A DNA stretch of 64,000 bases. It comes from Euonymus europaeus. Taxonomy: Eukaryota > Streptophyta > Magnoliopsida > Celastrales > Celastraceae. A program made the translations under genes and the position numbers. A model generated the notes under the pieces. The model did no database searches, was not told the origin of the DNA, and was given only the letters and a program-made list of their open reading frames with translations. The stretch covers positions 21,052,760-21,116,759 of the forward strand of contig OY756969.1 of the NCBI GenBank assembly GCA_963580455.1, given 5' to 3'. This document shows, one piece after another, positions 12,523 through 23,649 of the stretch (positions are counted from its first letter, which is position 1; each line of letters begins with the position of its first letter).

Positions 12523-13864
12523 GTGTTGGGTTTAAAATACCCTACTAGCAAGTGCACTAGTCGAAGGGATAGCACAAGTAGTCAATAGAGATCGTATCCA
12601 CAGAGACAGAGTTATAATTGATCCAAATGTTTATTTGTATATATTTATGAACAGTGCAAGAAATTAAAGTTCCGCTCAAGTTGATTGAGTTTACAATTTA
12701 ATAAGAATGCAAGCAAGAAAGGTAAAGTGTTTTTGGAATTTTTATATTGAAGAATGCAAATGTTAATGCAATTTATCACTAGACAAGTTATATTAATGCA
12801 ATGAATTCAAGTAGAAGAATGAAGCACCAAAACTTTGAAATCCACCAAGGGTCAATGATGTGCAAACACAACCAATTCACTCATACATTTATCAATCCGG
12901 GTATAACGAATCCGTACCTAAGTCGGTTTTAGCGCACTCAAGCCAATTTCCCTCATATCAATTACTAGCCATCTTATTGGTCTAGGTTGGATGTTCCTAT
13001 CAACATTATAGCCATCTTATTGGTCTAGACATGCATAAAAAATTCATGAAAGCTCAATGGAAATAGGATTCATACAAACTTGTTCCAAACCTAATGGAAA
13101 CAACAATTGCAATCTAAGGTCCCAAGAAGCATGATTAAATAGATATTTCACCATCTACAAAATCCATCAAACAAATCCATTCAAAACCCTAAGTGGTGAT
13201 CAAGCACAAAGAGTAAGAAGAATCCACAATAATCATAGAAACCAAAGATTTATACCCAAAAAGATTCACATATAAACAAATCAATTCATACAACCATCAT
13301 TCAACCCAAGGCTTCATCCTAGCCTTGGTGATAAAGAGTTTAGCTACTCATAGAGAGAGAAAGAGACAAGTAAAGAGAGAGAAACATATTGGTAGAACCC
13401 AAAATTGGAAGAAACACAAGCCAAGATGAAGAATCCCTCCTTCAAGCCTTGAATCCTCCTTCTTTCTTCTGTTTTTCGCTCCCTGGAACGACCGTTCGAT
13501 AAGTCAGAAGTGTCCATTTTTAGGGCTTTCGCGAAATAAAAGTGCCCAGTCTTTTGTGCAGGGGCGCCTAGGCGTGTAGAAAATGCGTCTAGGCGCCTAT
13601 CTAGAAAATGCAGTTTTCTTGAATTTTGCATTCACCCCTGTTCCGTGCGTGGCCCGTACCGCCTAGGCGTGTATAAATCACGCCCAGAATAATTTGCAAG
13701 CTTATTCTTGCTCTCATCTTGCCCATATTTGCCATCTTTTTGTTCCGCACCATCAATTGCCTATCAAAATCCAAGACAATAGATAAATGTACCGAAATGA
13801 TAATACCAATGAGATAATATAGGGTTATTATCACCAAAAACAATAGGTATATTCATACCTATCA
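12523..13864. mobile_element. Solo LTR nested in the LINE 5' UTR
   Basis: The 1342-bp block begins TGTTGGGTTT and ends ATACCTATCA, so it has TG...CA ends. It is flanked by a perfect 5-bp duplication, CGCCG, at 12518-12522 and 13865-13869. It lacks gag, pol, a primer-binding site and a second LTR. That fits an LTR retrotransposon insertion followed by LTR-LTR recombination. Outside it, both flanks read as LINE 5' UTR. The lineage was not identified. Confidence 0.9.
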
Positions 13865-13955
13865 CGCCGCCTGGACTGCAACCCTAGAAGGGACTAAACG
13901 ACCACCACACGGGGACTCCTCGTGCCACTCTTGGTTCACTGTATAGTGTATTGAT

Positions 13956-13971
13956 ATAATACCTTGAACTT
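13956..13971. repeat. Target site duplication of the L1 element (5' side)
   Basis: ATAATACCTTGAACTT, identical to 7226-7241. Removing the element and one copy restores a continuous host sequence. Confidence 0.93.
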
Positions 13972-14840
13972 GACCTTTGTAAATATATGTAAAATCTGAA
14001 TTGAGTATGTTGTGTTGTCGGACCAAATTCTTTTGAGAGCCCATTTTTCTTGTAGCTAGGCGGTTGAATTTTTGGCTGGTAGTTTATTGTAGGACTTCAG
14101 AACGAATACCTAGCGTAAGGTTAAAGGGTTGTTCTCAATTGAATTTTTTTTTGTTAGAAAATAAAGCTAAAACACAATCAATAAATATTGTCTGCCTTAA
14201 ACCACGAGTCCGAACAATAAAGAATAAATATTGTCTTCTTTAGTTTTTGGTCCAACATATTGCCTCTGCTATCAACGAGTAAAAAATATGTGACTTGAAG
14301 GCTTTGTCGACACTTTGGCACACATTTGTTGTGTGAGAGGTGCAAGACATTTGTTCACATATCACTCAATTTAGTTATGTCAATCCGATTGAGATATAAG
14401 TCTTGAAACTCTTGTGTATTTGTGGGCTTTGTTATGCAAAACCTAACAAGTAGATACGAGTAAAGGTCATGGACCGAGTTTTACTATTATTTCATGTTAG
14501 AAATCAAAGCCCAATCACATCCAAATATTGTTTGATTTGGGCCATGGACCCATATGTATTTATTATTCTTAGGCTGCTGTCATTGACTTTTAGGCTCAAA
14601 AAATGTGTTTGTTGTGTGAGAGGTGTTCAAAGTTTTTGATATATCAATTGGTTGGATTATGCAAAACCCAACAATTGAATGATAGAGATCACATCCAAAT
14701 CAACCATTTTTTAAAATAAAAGGATTTTTCCAGCAATCATACCTAATAATAATAGATATGACTTGAGTGTGTTGCCAGACCAAATTCCTTTGAGGGCATC
14801 TTAGGATTGCATGGGCCAAATTGTTTGTCAATAAAAGGGT
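13972..14840. repeat. Diverged direct repeats
   Basis: Two diverged copies of a roughly 300-600 bp segment appear in the same orientation. Shared words include TTTGTTGTGTGAGAGGTG (near 14325 and 14608), GCAAAACC-AACAA (near 14436 and 14660) and GACCAAATTC-TTTGAG (near 14020 and 14780). This looks like a very old tandem duplication or the remains of LTRs. No coding sequence is seen. Confidence 0.45.
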
Positions 14841-14861
14841 CACTTAAAAAAAATATAGACG

Positions 14862-15076
14862 TGTTTGATAAATGAGTAATAAATAAGAGTGTAATATATT
14901 ATTAAAGTAATTATTATCCACTTCTCTCTATGGATAACCATTATTTCAAAAATATAAAAAATTACTTAAAAAAATTACTTGAATAAATAATTTACATATT
15001 TATTAAATATGAATATTTTTTATAAATATATTTTTAATTACTCTGGTAATTATTACATCGCTATTAAACACACTTA
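14862..15076. mobile_element. AT-rich MITE-like inverted repeat
   Basis: The left end GTGTTTGATAAATGAGTAAT and the right end ATCGCTATTAAACACAC are approximate inverted repeats around a very AT-rich core with internal complementarity (GTAATTATTA facing TAATTATTAC). There is no ORF. A target duplication is not clear. Confidence 0.4.
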
Positions 15077-15282
15077 GTTGTGAAAACCATCCTCTGCTCG
15101 ACATACAGTTTGTCTTTCTGACACCCGCCCGCGCGAGAGAATATTTTGGGTAAGCACATGTATTTGTGAAGTCCTGGAACTGGTTGATCTAGACGGCTTG
15201 ATTATTTCTTCTATAGAGCATTCTCCGAAGTCCGAATGTTTATCAATGCATCACTAAATCACTGGCAGCCGAGTGATGGACC

Positions 15283-18099
15283 ATGAATCTTTGGTGCCTC
15301 AAATCCAGCAAAAATTTTTATCCCAAACGGCTCTTCCTGCCTTTCAAAGCTTTCTCCTTCAAAACCTATCTGCTAATTTCCTCTAGATTTATCCAAACCT
15401 CAGCTTTACGTACCCCGGTCCCAAAAAACAACACTCTGATAACGTCAATCCAAAAATCCACATTCATACCCTATAATCATCTCCTCTCAAGATGCACTGC
15501 CTCAAAATCTTTGATTCAGGGCATGGAAGTGCATGCTTATGTAATCAAATGTGGGTTTACTAAAGATCCAAAAACAAGGAATCTGGTGATTAACCTGTAC
15601 GCAAAATGTCGGTCTTTTGGATATGCACGGAAGCTTGTTGTAGAAAGTCCTGAACCAGATTCAGTGTCTTGGTCTGCTTTGATTTCTGGGTATGAGCAGA
15701 ATGGGTGTGCTGCAGAGGCAATTTCGGCTTTTTATGAGATGCATTTGTTGGCTGTTAAGTGCAATGAATTCACCTTTCCTAGCGTACTTAAGGCCAGTAC
15801 GGTTAAAAAAGATTTGAGGCTAGGGATGCAGCTTCATGGGATTACGGTGGTTATAGGGTTTGAGTTGGATGAATATGTGTCGAATGCTTTGGTTGTTATG
15901 TACGCTAAGTGTGGCGAGTTTGGTGATGCAAGAAGGCTGTTTGATGCAATCCCAGAACGAACTGTAGTATCATGGAATTCCTTGATTTCATGTTATGTGA
16001 AAACTGACGTTCCAGATGAGGCAGTATTTTTGTTTCAGGATATGGTTTTGTCTGGTATTAGACCCAATGAATATAGTCTTTCTAGTATTATCAATGTCTG
16101 TACAGATTTAATGGATGGTGATCGAGGAACACAAATTCATGGGTGGATTATAAAACTTGGGTATGATTCAGACCTGTTCTCAACAAATGCACTTGTTGAC
16201 ATGTATGCAAAAGTAGGAGACATTCAAGATGCCATCACTGTATTTGAGGGAATCGCAAAACCTGACATTGTTTCTTGGAATGCTCTAATTGCTGGTTGTG
16301 TTCTTCAGGACCGATATGAGTCAGCTCTAAATTTGTTTGGGCAACTGAATAGGTTAGATTTATGTCCGAATGCGCACACTTTATCAAGTACTCTTAAAGC
16401 TTGTGCTGGAATGGGTCTCAAGAAATTGGGTAGAGAGTTGCACTCAAGGTTGATCAAGATGGATGTCAAGTCAGATTCTTTTTTAGGCGTGGGACTTATA
16501 GATATGTATTCACAGTGTCATTTTACGGACTATATGAGAATGGTGTTTAAGTTAATGCCAGAGAAGGACTTGATTACATGGAATGCTTTAATCTCTGGGC
16601 ATTCATTTAATGGAGAAGACATGGAAGCAGTATTACTTTTTCCTTTGATGCTCCAGGAAGGAGTGGGATTCAACCAGATAACTTTATCAACTGCCCTTAA
16701 ATCTGTAGCCAGCTTGCAGGCTATCAATGTTTGTCTGCAAGTTCATGCACTTACTCAGAAATCAGGTTTTGAATTTGACAGGTATGTGGTAAATAGCCTC
16801 ATCGATGCCTATGGAAAATGTGGCCGTATAGAAGATGCAACAAAGATATTTAGAGAAAGCCCAATCGTCGATTTTGTAACTTTCACATCTATGATTACAG
16901 GTTATGTTCAAGATGGGCAAGGTGAAGAAGCTCTAAGGCTTTATTTGGAAATGCAATATAGGGGTATTAAGCCAGATTCATTTGTTTGCAGCGCTCTCCT
17001 GAATGCATGTGCTAATTTATCAGCATATGAACAAGGGAAACAAGTACACGTTCACATCTTAAAGTATGGATTCGTTTCAGATATGTATGCTGGGAACTCT
17101 CTTGTTAATATGTATGCCAAATGTGGAAGTATAAATGATGCTGTTTGTGCTTTCTCTGAGATACCAGAGAGAGGAATAATCTCATGGTCTGCAATGATTG
17201 GAGGACATGCTCAACATGGGCATGGGAAAGAAGCCCTTCAATTATTCGATCAGATGCTTGCAGATGGGGTTGCCCCCAATCAGATAACATTAGTCAGTGT
17301 CCTCTGTGCATGCAATCACGCAGGTTTAGTCACTGAGGCTAAACAATATTTCAATTCAATGGAAGAAAAATTTGGAATCGAACCAATGCAAGAGCATTAT
17401 GCTTGCATGATTGATCTCCTTGGCCGAGCAGGAAAGTTGGATGAGGCAATGGATCTTGTAAATAAGATGCCATTTCAAGCAAATGCTGCAGTTTGGGGGG
17501 GAATTCTTGGTGCTGCAAGGATACACAAGAACATTGAGCTCGGACAGCGTGCTGCTGAAATGCTTTTTGTTCTGGAACCTGAAAAATCTGGTACCCATGT
17601 TCTTCTTGCAAACATTTATGCATCAGCTGGCATGTGGGAACACGTAGCAAAGATGAGAAGACTTCAGAAAGACAGTAAGGTGAAGAAGGAGCCTGGAATA
17701 AGTTGGATGGAGCTGAAAGATAAGGTATACACCTTCACGGTGGGAGACAGGAGCCATCCTAGAAGTGAGGAAATTTATGCAAAGCTAGATGAGCTGCGTG
17801 ACCTTTTGAACAAAGCTGGCTATGTTCCTATGGTAGACATTGATCTCCATGATGTGGAACAAAGTGAAAAGGAGAAGCTTCTGCTCCATCACAGTGAGAA
17901 GCTCGCGGTGGCTTTTGCACTAATTGCCACACCTCCTGGAGCTCCCATTAGGGTGAAAAAGAATCTTCGGGTATGCATCGACTGCCACAATGCATTAAAG
18001 TTCATTTGTAAAATTGTATCGAGGGAGATAATCGTGAGAGACATCAACAGATTCCATCATTTTAGAGATGGTTCATGTTCCTGCGGTGATTACTGGTGA
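15283..18099 (+). CDS. DYW-class pentatricopeptide repeat (PPR) protein
   Basis: Single-exon, 938-codon gene. PPR-DYW proteins bind organellar RNA in a sequence-specific way and carry out C-to-U editing. The N-terminus is rich in Ser/Lys/Phe and lacks acidic residues, like an organelle transit peptide. An unbroken run of P-, L- and S-type PPR motifs follows from about residue 70 to 720, with recurring cores such as NALVVMYAKCGEFGDARRLF and VSWNALIAGC. Then come E/E+ motifs and a complete DYW deaminase-like domain: HSE (H870-E872), CIDCH (C898, C901, H902) and a C-terminal CSCGDYW. All zinc and catalytic residues are present, so it is likely an active editing factor. The start is the first ATG of the frame and leads into the transit-like segment. 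The RNA target cannot be told from the sequence. Confidence 0.96.
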   Translation: MNLWCLKSSKNFYPKRLFLPFKAFSFKTYLLISSRFIQTSALRTPVPKNNTLITSIQKSTFIPYNHLLSRCTASKSLIQGMEVHAYVIKCGFTKDPKTRNLVINLYAKCRSFGYARKLVVESPEPDSVSWSALISGYEQNGCAAEAISAFYEMHLLAVKCNEFTFPSVLKASTVKKDLRLGMQLHGITVVIGFELDEYVSNALVVMYAKCGEFGDARRLFDAIPERTVVSWNSLISCYVKTDVPDEAVFLFQDMVLSGIRPNEYSLSSIINVCTDLMDGDRGTQIHGWIIKLGYDSDLFSTNALVDMYAKVGDIQDAITVFEGIAKPDIVSWNALIAGCVLQDRYESALNLFGQLNRLDLCPNAHTLSSTLKACAGMGLKKLGRELHSRLIKMDVKSDSFLGVGLIDMYSQCHFTDYMRMVFKLMPEKDLITWNALISGHSFNGEDMEAVLLFPLMLQEGVGFNQITLSTALKSVASLQAINVCLQVHALTQKSGFEFDRYVVNSLIDAYGKCGRIEDATKIFRESPIVDFVTFTSMITGYVQDGQGEEALRLYLEMQYRGIKPDSFVCSALLNACANLSAYEQGKQVHVHILKYGFVSDMYAGNSLVNMYAKCGSINDAVCAFSEIPERGIISWSAMIGGHAQHGHGKEALQLFDQMLADGVAPNQITLVSVLCACNHAGLVTEAKQYFNSMEEKFGIEPMQEHYACMIDLLGRAGKLDEAMDLVNKMPFQANAAVWGGILGAARIHKNIELGQRAAEMLFVLEPEKSGTHVLLANIYASAGMWEHVAKMRRLQKDSKVKKEPGISWMELKDKVYTFTVGDRSHPRSEEIYAKLDELRDLLNKAGYVPMVDIDLHDVEQSEKEKLLLHHSEKLAVAFALIATPPGAPIRVKKNLRVCIDCHNALKFICKIVSREIIVRDINRFHHFRDGSCSCGDYW

Positions 18100-18803
18100 T
18101 CTTCCAAGAGAGAGATTCATTCAATGTATACTTCCACCTCCAACACTTTCAGATGATTCTCTGAGATCAATTTTGTTGAATCCGCTTTATTTAATTTTGA
18201 CCTATGAACTTAATAAAGATTCTTTGAGAAGAGCTGGTTACTATCAGGTTCTAGTTGCCTGCCTGCATTTACAAATGTTGTTCATCTCCTGCTATATTAA
18301 AGGTCAAATCTTGCTGTGGGCAGTGTAGCAGTGGTTGATTTTCTTGCATGTTTTGGGAAATTTTTTGTCCTTCTGGATTTTACTCAAGTTAGTTCTTGAT
18401 GCAGCATAAGATAATGGTGACGTCCCATGTCCTTCCCACATGGCGATGTTAAAAAGGAAAGAGAGAGATGGGGTTTCTCTCGCTTTGGCATCGCAGTCCC
18501 AACATAACCCCTGCACGACTGGCGTCGTTGTGCCTGGGCAATGAGAGCTCTCAACCACATGGATGTGCTCATTAGTGCCTAACCCAGAGATGTGAATCAT
18601 CCAAGGCACATTATCATGGCGTACTTCTCCCTTTTCGAACCGGATATTGAAACAAAATTTCTGGATATTGAAACAAAATTTCTGGGCCTCAAATAAAGTG
18701 ATATTATCTATTGAACGTAATTCAAAGAATACAATGTACACGTGAACATATGCAATAGACATACAAAAGGGAGCTTCCGTTTCCTTGCTCATTTTCTCTC
18801 ATA
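18100..18803. other. Spacer between two convergent genes
   Basis: Holds the 3' UTRs of the PPR gene (+) and NSL1 (-). A 21-bp word starting GGATATTGAAAC is duplicated in direct tandem at about 18641-18682. The long minus-strand open frame 18304-18792 crosses this duplication and shows no family signature, so I do not call it a gene. Confidence 0.55.
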
Positions 18804-21800
18804 TCAAAACATCATAGAATCCTCTGACATTATTGCCAACAATGAATACTTCACCTTGATTGAAATTTTACCACTCTCTACGCAGAGCTTGGCTCCAGTG
18901 ACAACCCAATATCCAGGCGGGTCCTCTGGACCCCTAACCATTTCCTTTGTATCTACAAAGTTTGACATTTTGGGTGCACGTGGCGGTAAGGGTGGACCTC
19001 CTGGAAAAACTGCCGAGTTCAAATCCACTTTCACTGGTTTTTCAGGAGGATTCAATCCTGTGCTGAACCTTGTGCTAATCAACATCGAAAAGACTCCTGA
19101 TTTTCGGGATGATGTTGAAGGTCCATCCCACTCTGATCTACGGATCCTGGCAGATGCTACCATTGAGTATCCAAGCCTCAGGAACAAAACCTTCTTTATC
19201 CCAATAACTTTGACCTCAAACCAGGCCTTTGTCACTATAGATGCAGGCTCATCAATGCGAGCATCATTGTACTCTACTGGGGCAGTGCAAACATGAGAGA
19301 ATATGCTCCATTTGACAGGCTCAAAGTAGCCACGTTCAGGAGAATCGACAAACTCATGATTATGATCATCTGAGAGTTGCAGGATAGTTGGAAGAGTGGA
19401 GAGATGCTGGAGATGGATTGCCAGATGGTCACTTTTTTTACCTTCCAAATATAAGCGAATTCCAGTCACTGGCCGATTCCCAGAGTTTACCTGAAAATTG
19501 TAAATTTAGATTCCAAAAGGACACTAGGCACTTGGTAAACTCAGAAAGAAAAATCCAGTAACAATTAAATAATCTTCATTCCAAATAATCAATAGCAAGA
19601 ATCCTGTACAATAGGGCCCTCTTCAAAACATCACCCCTCCAAAAATCAAGATGACTCTTTAAAGTGACGATAACAGTATTTTCCAGTGACCCAATCGGAG
19701 GAATTACCTGGGTTGTGTTAACATAAAGCTTCGGGCCCAACAGAGAGAACTGAAGTGATGGCGATGCTTGTTTTCTGTGCCTGAGGCCAAGAGGCAGATC
19801 ACCATATACAGGAGCCCACTGCCTTGGCAATTGAAACTCTAAAAATTGATGGAGTTCCTCTGTCGGTGGTTTGTCTGCATAAGTTTGTCATTAGTCACTG
19901 GTACAGAAACAGGCACTACTAAAGCATCACAAGAAGATACATGCCACACAGACTAGGTAATCAGGCCAACCAATCAAAACACATGCTTGGCCTAAGTTTA
20001 AGGTTTAGAACTAGCCTACACATATTAGAAAGAGAATCAGTGTCCTACCTATTCCAACATAGTTAATATATAAAGTCTTTGTATTATACCTGCCTGACAT
20101 CTAGAATAATACACACATGTAAGCTTTTTCTTCGTACATACTAGCATTATCTCTCACACTGAAAGAAGGGTTAGGCCAATTTTTGATTTGACCTTAGTAG
20201 CTTCCAGATAAGCCTGAAGCTGGGAACCTAAAGAGCAGAGGAGTTGGTCCAGCACGATTGAATGATGTTCCTGAGTATAATATTAAGGAGGTTCATAGAG
20301 GCCACCTAGTAACACATTACTAATCACCAAGCAAGTAAAATGAGAACACAAACGGCAGTTACTTGGATTTTCACTTTCAGCCATAGGGGAAGAAAACGAC
20401 AGTAGAGAGAAAAATTGACTCACATCGAAGATATAGATTCACCGCATGGCTTAAAAACCCATTGCCTCGAACACCATTTAACAGAGAAGTTATAGGTACA
20501 AATGACATGGATATGACATTGGGCGACTGTGATATAGTTGACAGCCACTGATTATGACTTTGACCAACATTTACACCTCCTCTTCGGATGCAGATGCCCA
20601 ATATATCCTGCATGGTAAATAAATTTAAGTACGGTCCAGGTTGCCTGCAGTCAGGTTCAGTTAGAGAATAAGCTCTTACATTATACCACATACTTACATC
20701 ATTTAAGTTAATAGTGACAGGTGGCCTAACTGGAGCAGCATATGCTCCATGGAGATCCAATGACATAGGATGCGTGCCCTGAAAATGTCAATATGATTAG
20801 TAAATTGAACAAGAGCTTGCCTCGTCATTTCTTATCATTCCTTTCCATACCTTCATGCATCAAATTTAGGCTTATCAAAGTCCATGATAATTAAAAGTCT
20901 ATTCAACAAAATTCTTCATGGAAATTTCTAATCACTAATCTTTCTTATATCCAGTCAATTGGAAAGGTCCGCTTCTTTTTTCTTCAAAAAAGATCTTTGA
21001 AAGTCTAAATACATTTCATAATCAACACCATGAAAGTAAATAAAGAGTAACCACTTCACATCTAAATGATTTTATTCATGTACCTTTGGTTTAACAGACA
21101 ATTCAGAAGGGTTGGCATCTCGTGAAAATTTCTCATCAGCTACTTGCTTTAACATTTTCTGCACTCCAGTGGCCTGAAGATTTGAATTTCGTAGCTGCTT
21201 TATGTGCATTACATCTTTACCTCCCATCTTTACCCCAACAAGGATATGAGTACCATATTTGTCAATGAACCTGGAAAGTTGTGGTGTAAACATCAATGCT
21301 TACTCAATTAAGAACTTCACTTTTATTGGAAAATTTTGTGGCAACAGCTAAGTTTTTATGCAAAATTAAGGAAACTATTGGTAAGGCAGACTTTCAACTT
21401 CCAATTCCAACAGAGATGGAATTTTACTAGTTATGGAACTGTCAATATCATAAAACCAAAAAAAATCAAAAAGGTTACAAGAAGAAGGCACACAAGTCTC
21501 TGTAACCTTTTTACATGCTACTGCATCGTGTTGCAAAGCCTAATTCAGCAGAAGAATACAAAACATCACAAACAGATCAAATTACATGAGATGTTCTCTT
21601 CTCCTTTGTCAAACATTATTGCCTTAAACGAGTATCAGAAAAGAAGTATGATAGTTAACAAGGATTACAGATTACTTGTGCAGTCTTCAAGAATTCACTC
21701 AAATCATATATTTTCATCTTCTTTAGATAATTTCCACACCCGTGATAAATCAATTTCAAAGTCTATTCACACCTGAAACAATCATATGCTTCTCTCTTAC

Positions 21801-22652
21801 TCTACCCAATTCACTGTGTAAATGCACCCTATATCTGCAGTTCGTTTCTCAGTTTCTCTTTAGACTGCCATTTTTCACATCAAATGCAGAGCTTTCTTAG
21901 CTTAAAAAACTTACTCTGCAAGGGCAGCAGGATCCCACGAAGTTGGTATTTCTTTCTTGACATGCTCCGACAATTTTATATTGGATCTTTCTAACTCAAC
22001 ATTATACAGAGTGATGAACCAACCATCGAAAGCAAGATTTTTTACAGCTGCTGCATCTTTCTGCCAGCAGCCCCTAAAGTCAAACATCGCATTAAACATT
22101 CCAGACGGAATTTTACCCGATAAAGAGAGTTCCGAATTGAATTTCTCCGACATCTAGGATAGAAAACAAAATGTTAGGAAGGCAATGAACTCACCAAGTA
22201 TAATTTTCATAACAGAATTCAGTTGAAAATAAAAGAAAAGGAAAATCCCCTTTCAGTGACAAACCCATTTGCTGCTTCACTTTACTAAAATTCATTTATA
22301 GTCCATAAACTAAATTTGCATAAATGCACAGGTAAACTACAAATAAGCCAATTATAAGTAGTTATCTCCGTGTGGTTATGTATTATACCTGGCTGAAAGA
22401 GAGAATATCGGAGTTGAATCTTGTGCGCTCGCCCTTATCGCACTTGATTGAACTCGGAACTCCTTTCACAACTATCCCACCAGGAAACACGAGGTCTCGA
22501 GTCAGGTTAGAGTCTAAATTGATCAGTCTCGACCCGGAAGGACCAGGTTTGCAAGAGGACAATCGGAGATCGGTACAAAGATCGTAGCCAAACCCAATCA
22601 CCGAAACCGCCTTCTCCGCAGCAGATTGCGGGTCCAGCTGATTGAGGGCCAT
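18804..22652 (-). CDS. NSL1: MACPF-domain protein NSL1
   Basis: Plant membrane-attack-complex/perforin family protein (CAD1/NSL1 group). In Arabidopsis it restrains salicylate-dependent defence and cell death. Exons: 22389-22652, 21915-22153, 21084-21270, 20698-20778, 20424-20607, 19708-19874 and 18804-19490. They total 1809 nt, 602 residues, fully in frame, with good GT/AG sites. The N-terminus has VIGFGYDLCTDLRLSSCK. The MACPF signature YGTHILVGVKMGG lies at residues 173-185. Downstream are NVISMSFVPITSLLNGV, LHQFLEFQLPRQWAPVYGDL and a C-terminal PGYWVVTGAKLCVESGK. The length fits the family (about 600). There is no signal peptide, as usual in the group. From recall it matches NSL1 more closely than CAD1 or the other two paralogues, and the neighbouring RLP4 supports this. 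Confidence 0.95.
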
Positions 22653-23086
22653 CGGCCTCGAACCTGTAGACGATTATGAGAAATCAGAACAGTAGAGAAG
22701 AAACTGCGAGAAGTGGCAACTGGGTTTGTTGAGATATTGGATATTGGTAATACTTGAATGGAGGAGAAGAAGTTTACTCTGTGAATCTCGTTCTTTCAGT
22801 TGTTAGTAAAGAAAATTAGAAAGTGACATTGATGTCGAAGGGGAGAGTTTGAATGTTGACTTGGGAGAAATCAATTGGGGGGTGACAAATGACAAGCAAC
22901 AGTAGCAAGATTGCGCGTCTGGCGGCTCTGGTTTTGAAATTTCAACGCCAACGTGTTAGAAAAGTTGCTTCTTTTGGAATAAAAAAAATAGTGTATTTTT
23001 TTATTGTATAAAAGTTGTCTTTAACGAGTTTTTTTTCTTTCTTTCTTTTTCTTGTTTAACATTTATTATAATTTAATTAATTTATG
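22653..23086. promoter_or_regulatory. NSL1 upstream region
   Basis: 5' UTR and promoter side of NSL1 (minus strand). A possible acceptor, TCTACAG, just upstream of the start codon suggests a 5' UTR intron. No TATA box is clear. The region becomes T-rich past 22980. Confidence 0.4.
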
Positions 23087-23094
23087 AAATAAGG

Positions 23095-23508
23095 GGTCAC
23101 CAGCGGACCAAAGGCTGAAATCACATTAGGCTTGGTCAGCTGGACTCTAGGCCTAGGGCGGGCTTAGACTTCATTTTTTAGGTAGAGCCCGAAATCCGGC
23201 CAAAAAATATAACAATATAACATACATATTACATATATATATATACCACATACATATCACATATGCATGTACATATATACTGTGATATAATATATATATA
23301 TTCTAAAATTTAATTATTTAATTAGTATATATAATAAAAATAGTTAAAGTTCGAGCTCGAGGTCCGACCCAAAGACCCGAATTTCTTGGGCCTAGGTCGG
23401 ACTTGGGTTTAAAAATTTGCAACAAGCTCGACCTGGGCCTGGCTTGAAGTTAATATTCGGGCTTAGGCTTAGGCCAGCCCTTTGCCTCATATTTTCATGT
23501 CGACCCCT
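23095..23508. mobile_element. Small non-autonomous hAT-like element
   Basis: A 414-bp segment flanked by a perfect 8-bp duplication, AAATAAGG (23087-23094 and 23509-23516), the size typical of hAT transposons. The ends are short imperfect inverted repeats (GGTC at the left, GACCCCT at the right). Both arms carry GGCCTAGG/GGGCTTAGG-rich subterminal words, and the centre has (TA)n stretches. There is no ORF. Confidence 0.78.
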
Positions 23509-23649
23509 AAATAAGGCCCTTTTTTTTACGTAAATGACAAGACCAACAACCTCACTTTCATTCGATGATACCACCCAGATTCTGCTAGTGAACATCACCT
23601 GAGGCTGCAAGTGATTATCAACATTCTAGTTCTACTTTTGGCTACCACA

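Larger units (their letters stand above)
7242..13955 (-). mobile_element. L1-type LINE, near full length, interrupted by a solo LTR
   Basis: Non-LTR retrotransposon on the minus strand. The order 5' to 3' is a short 5' UTR (13955-13870, continuing at 12517), ORF1 (RNA-binding), ORF2 (endonuclease, reverse transcriptase, zinc finger, RNase H), a short 3' UTR and a poly(A) tail, seen as T's at 7240-7249. A perfect 16-bp target duplication flanks it. Without the nested LTR and its duplicated CGCCG it is about 5.4 kb, normal for a plant L1. ORF1 and ORF2 overlap by ATGA at about 11000-11003. Several in-frame stops, at least one frameshift and a mutated catalytic motif show that this copy is dead. 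Confidence 0.93.

Noticed and set aside
12523..13864. Full LTR retrotransposon inside the LINE
   Set aside because: Only one LTR-sized block with TG...CA ends and CGCCG duplication; no gag, pol or second LTR.
18304..18792. 162-codon minus-strand frame
   Set aside because: It contains a direct 21-bp duplication, no family signature, and lies where the 3' UTRs of two convergent genes meet.
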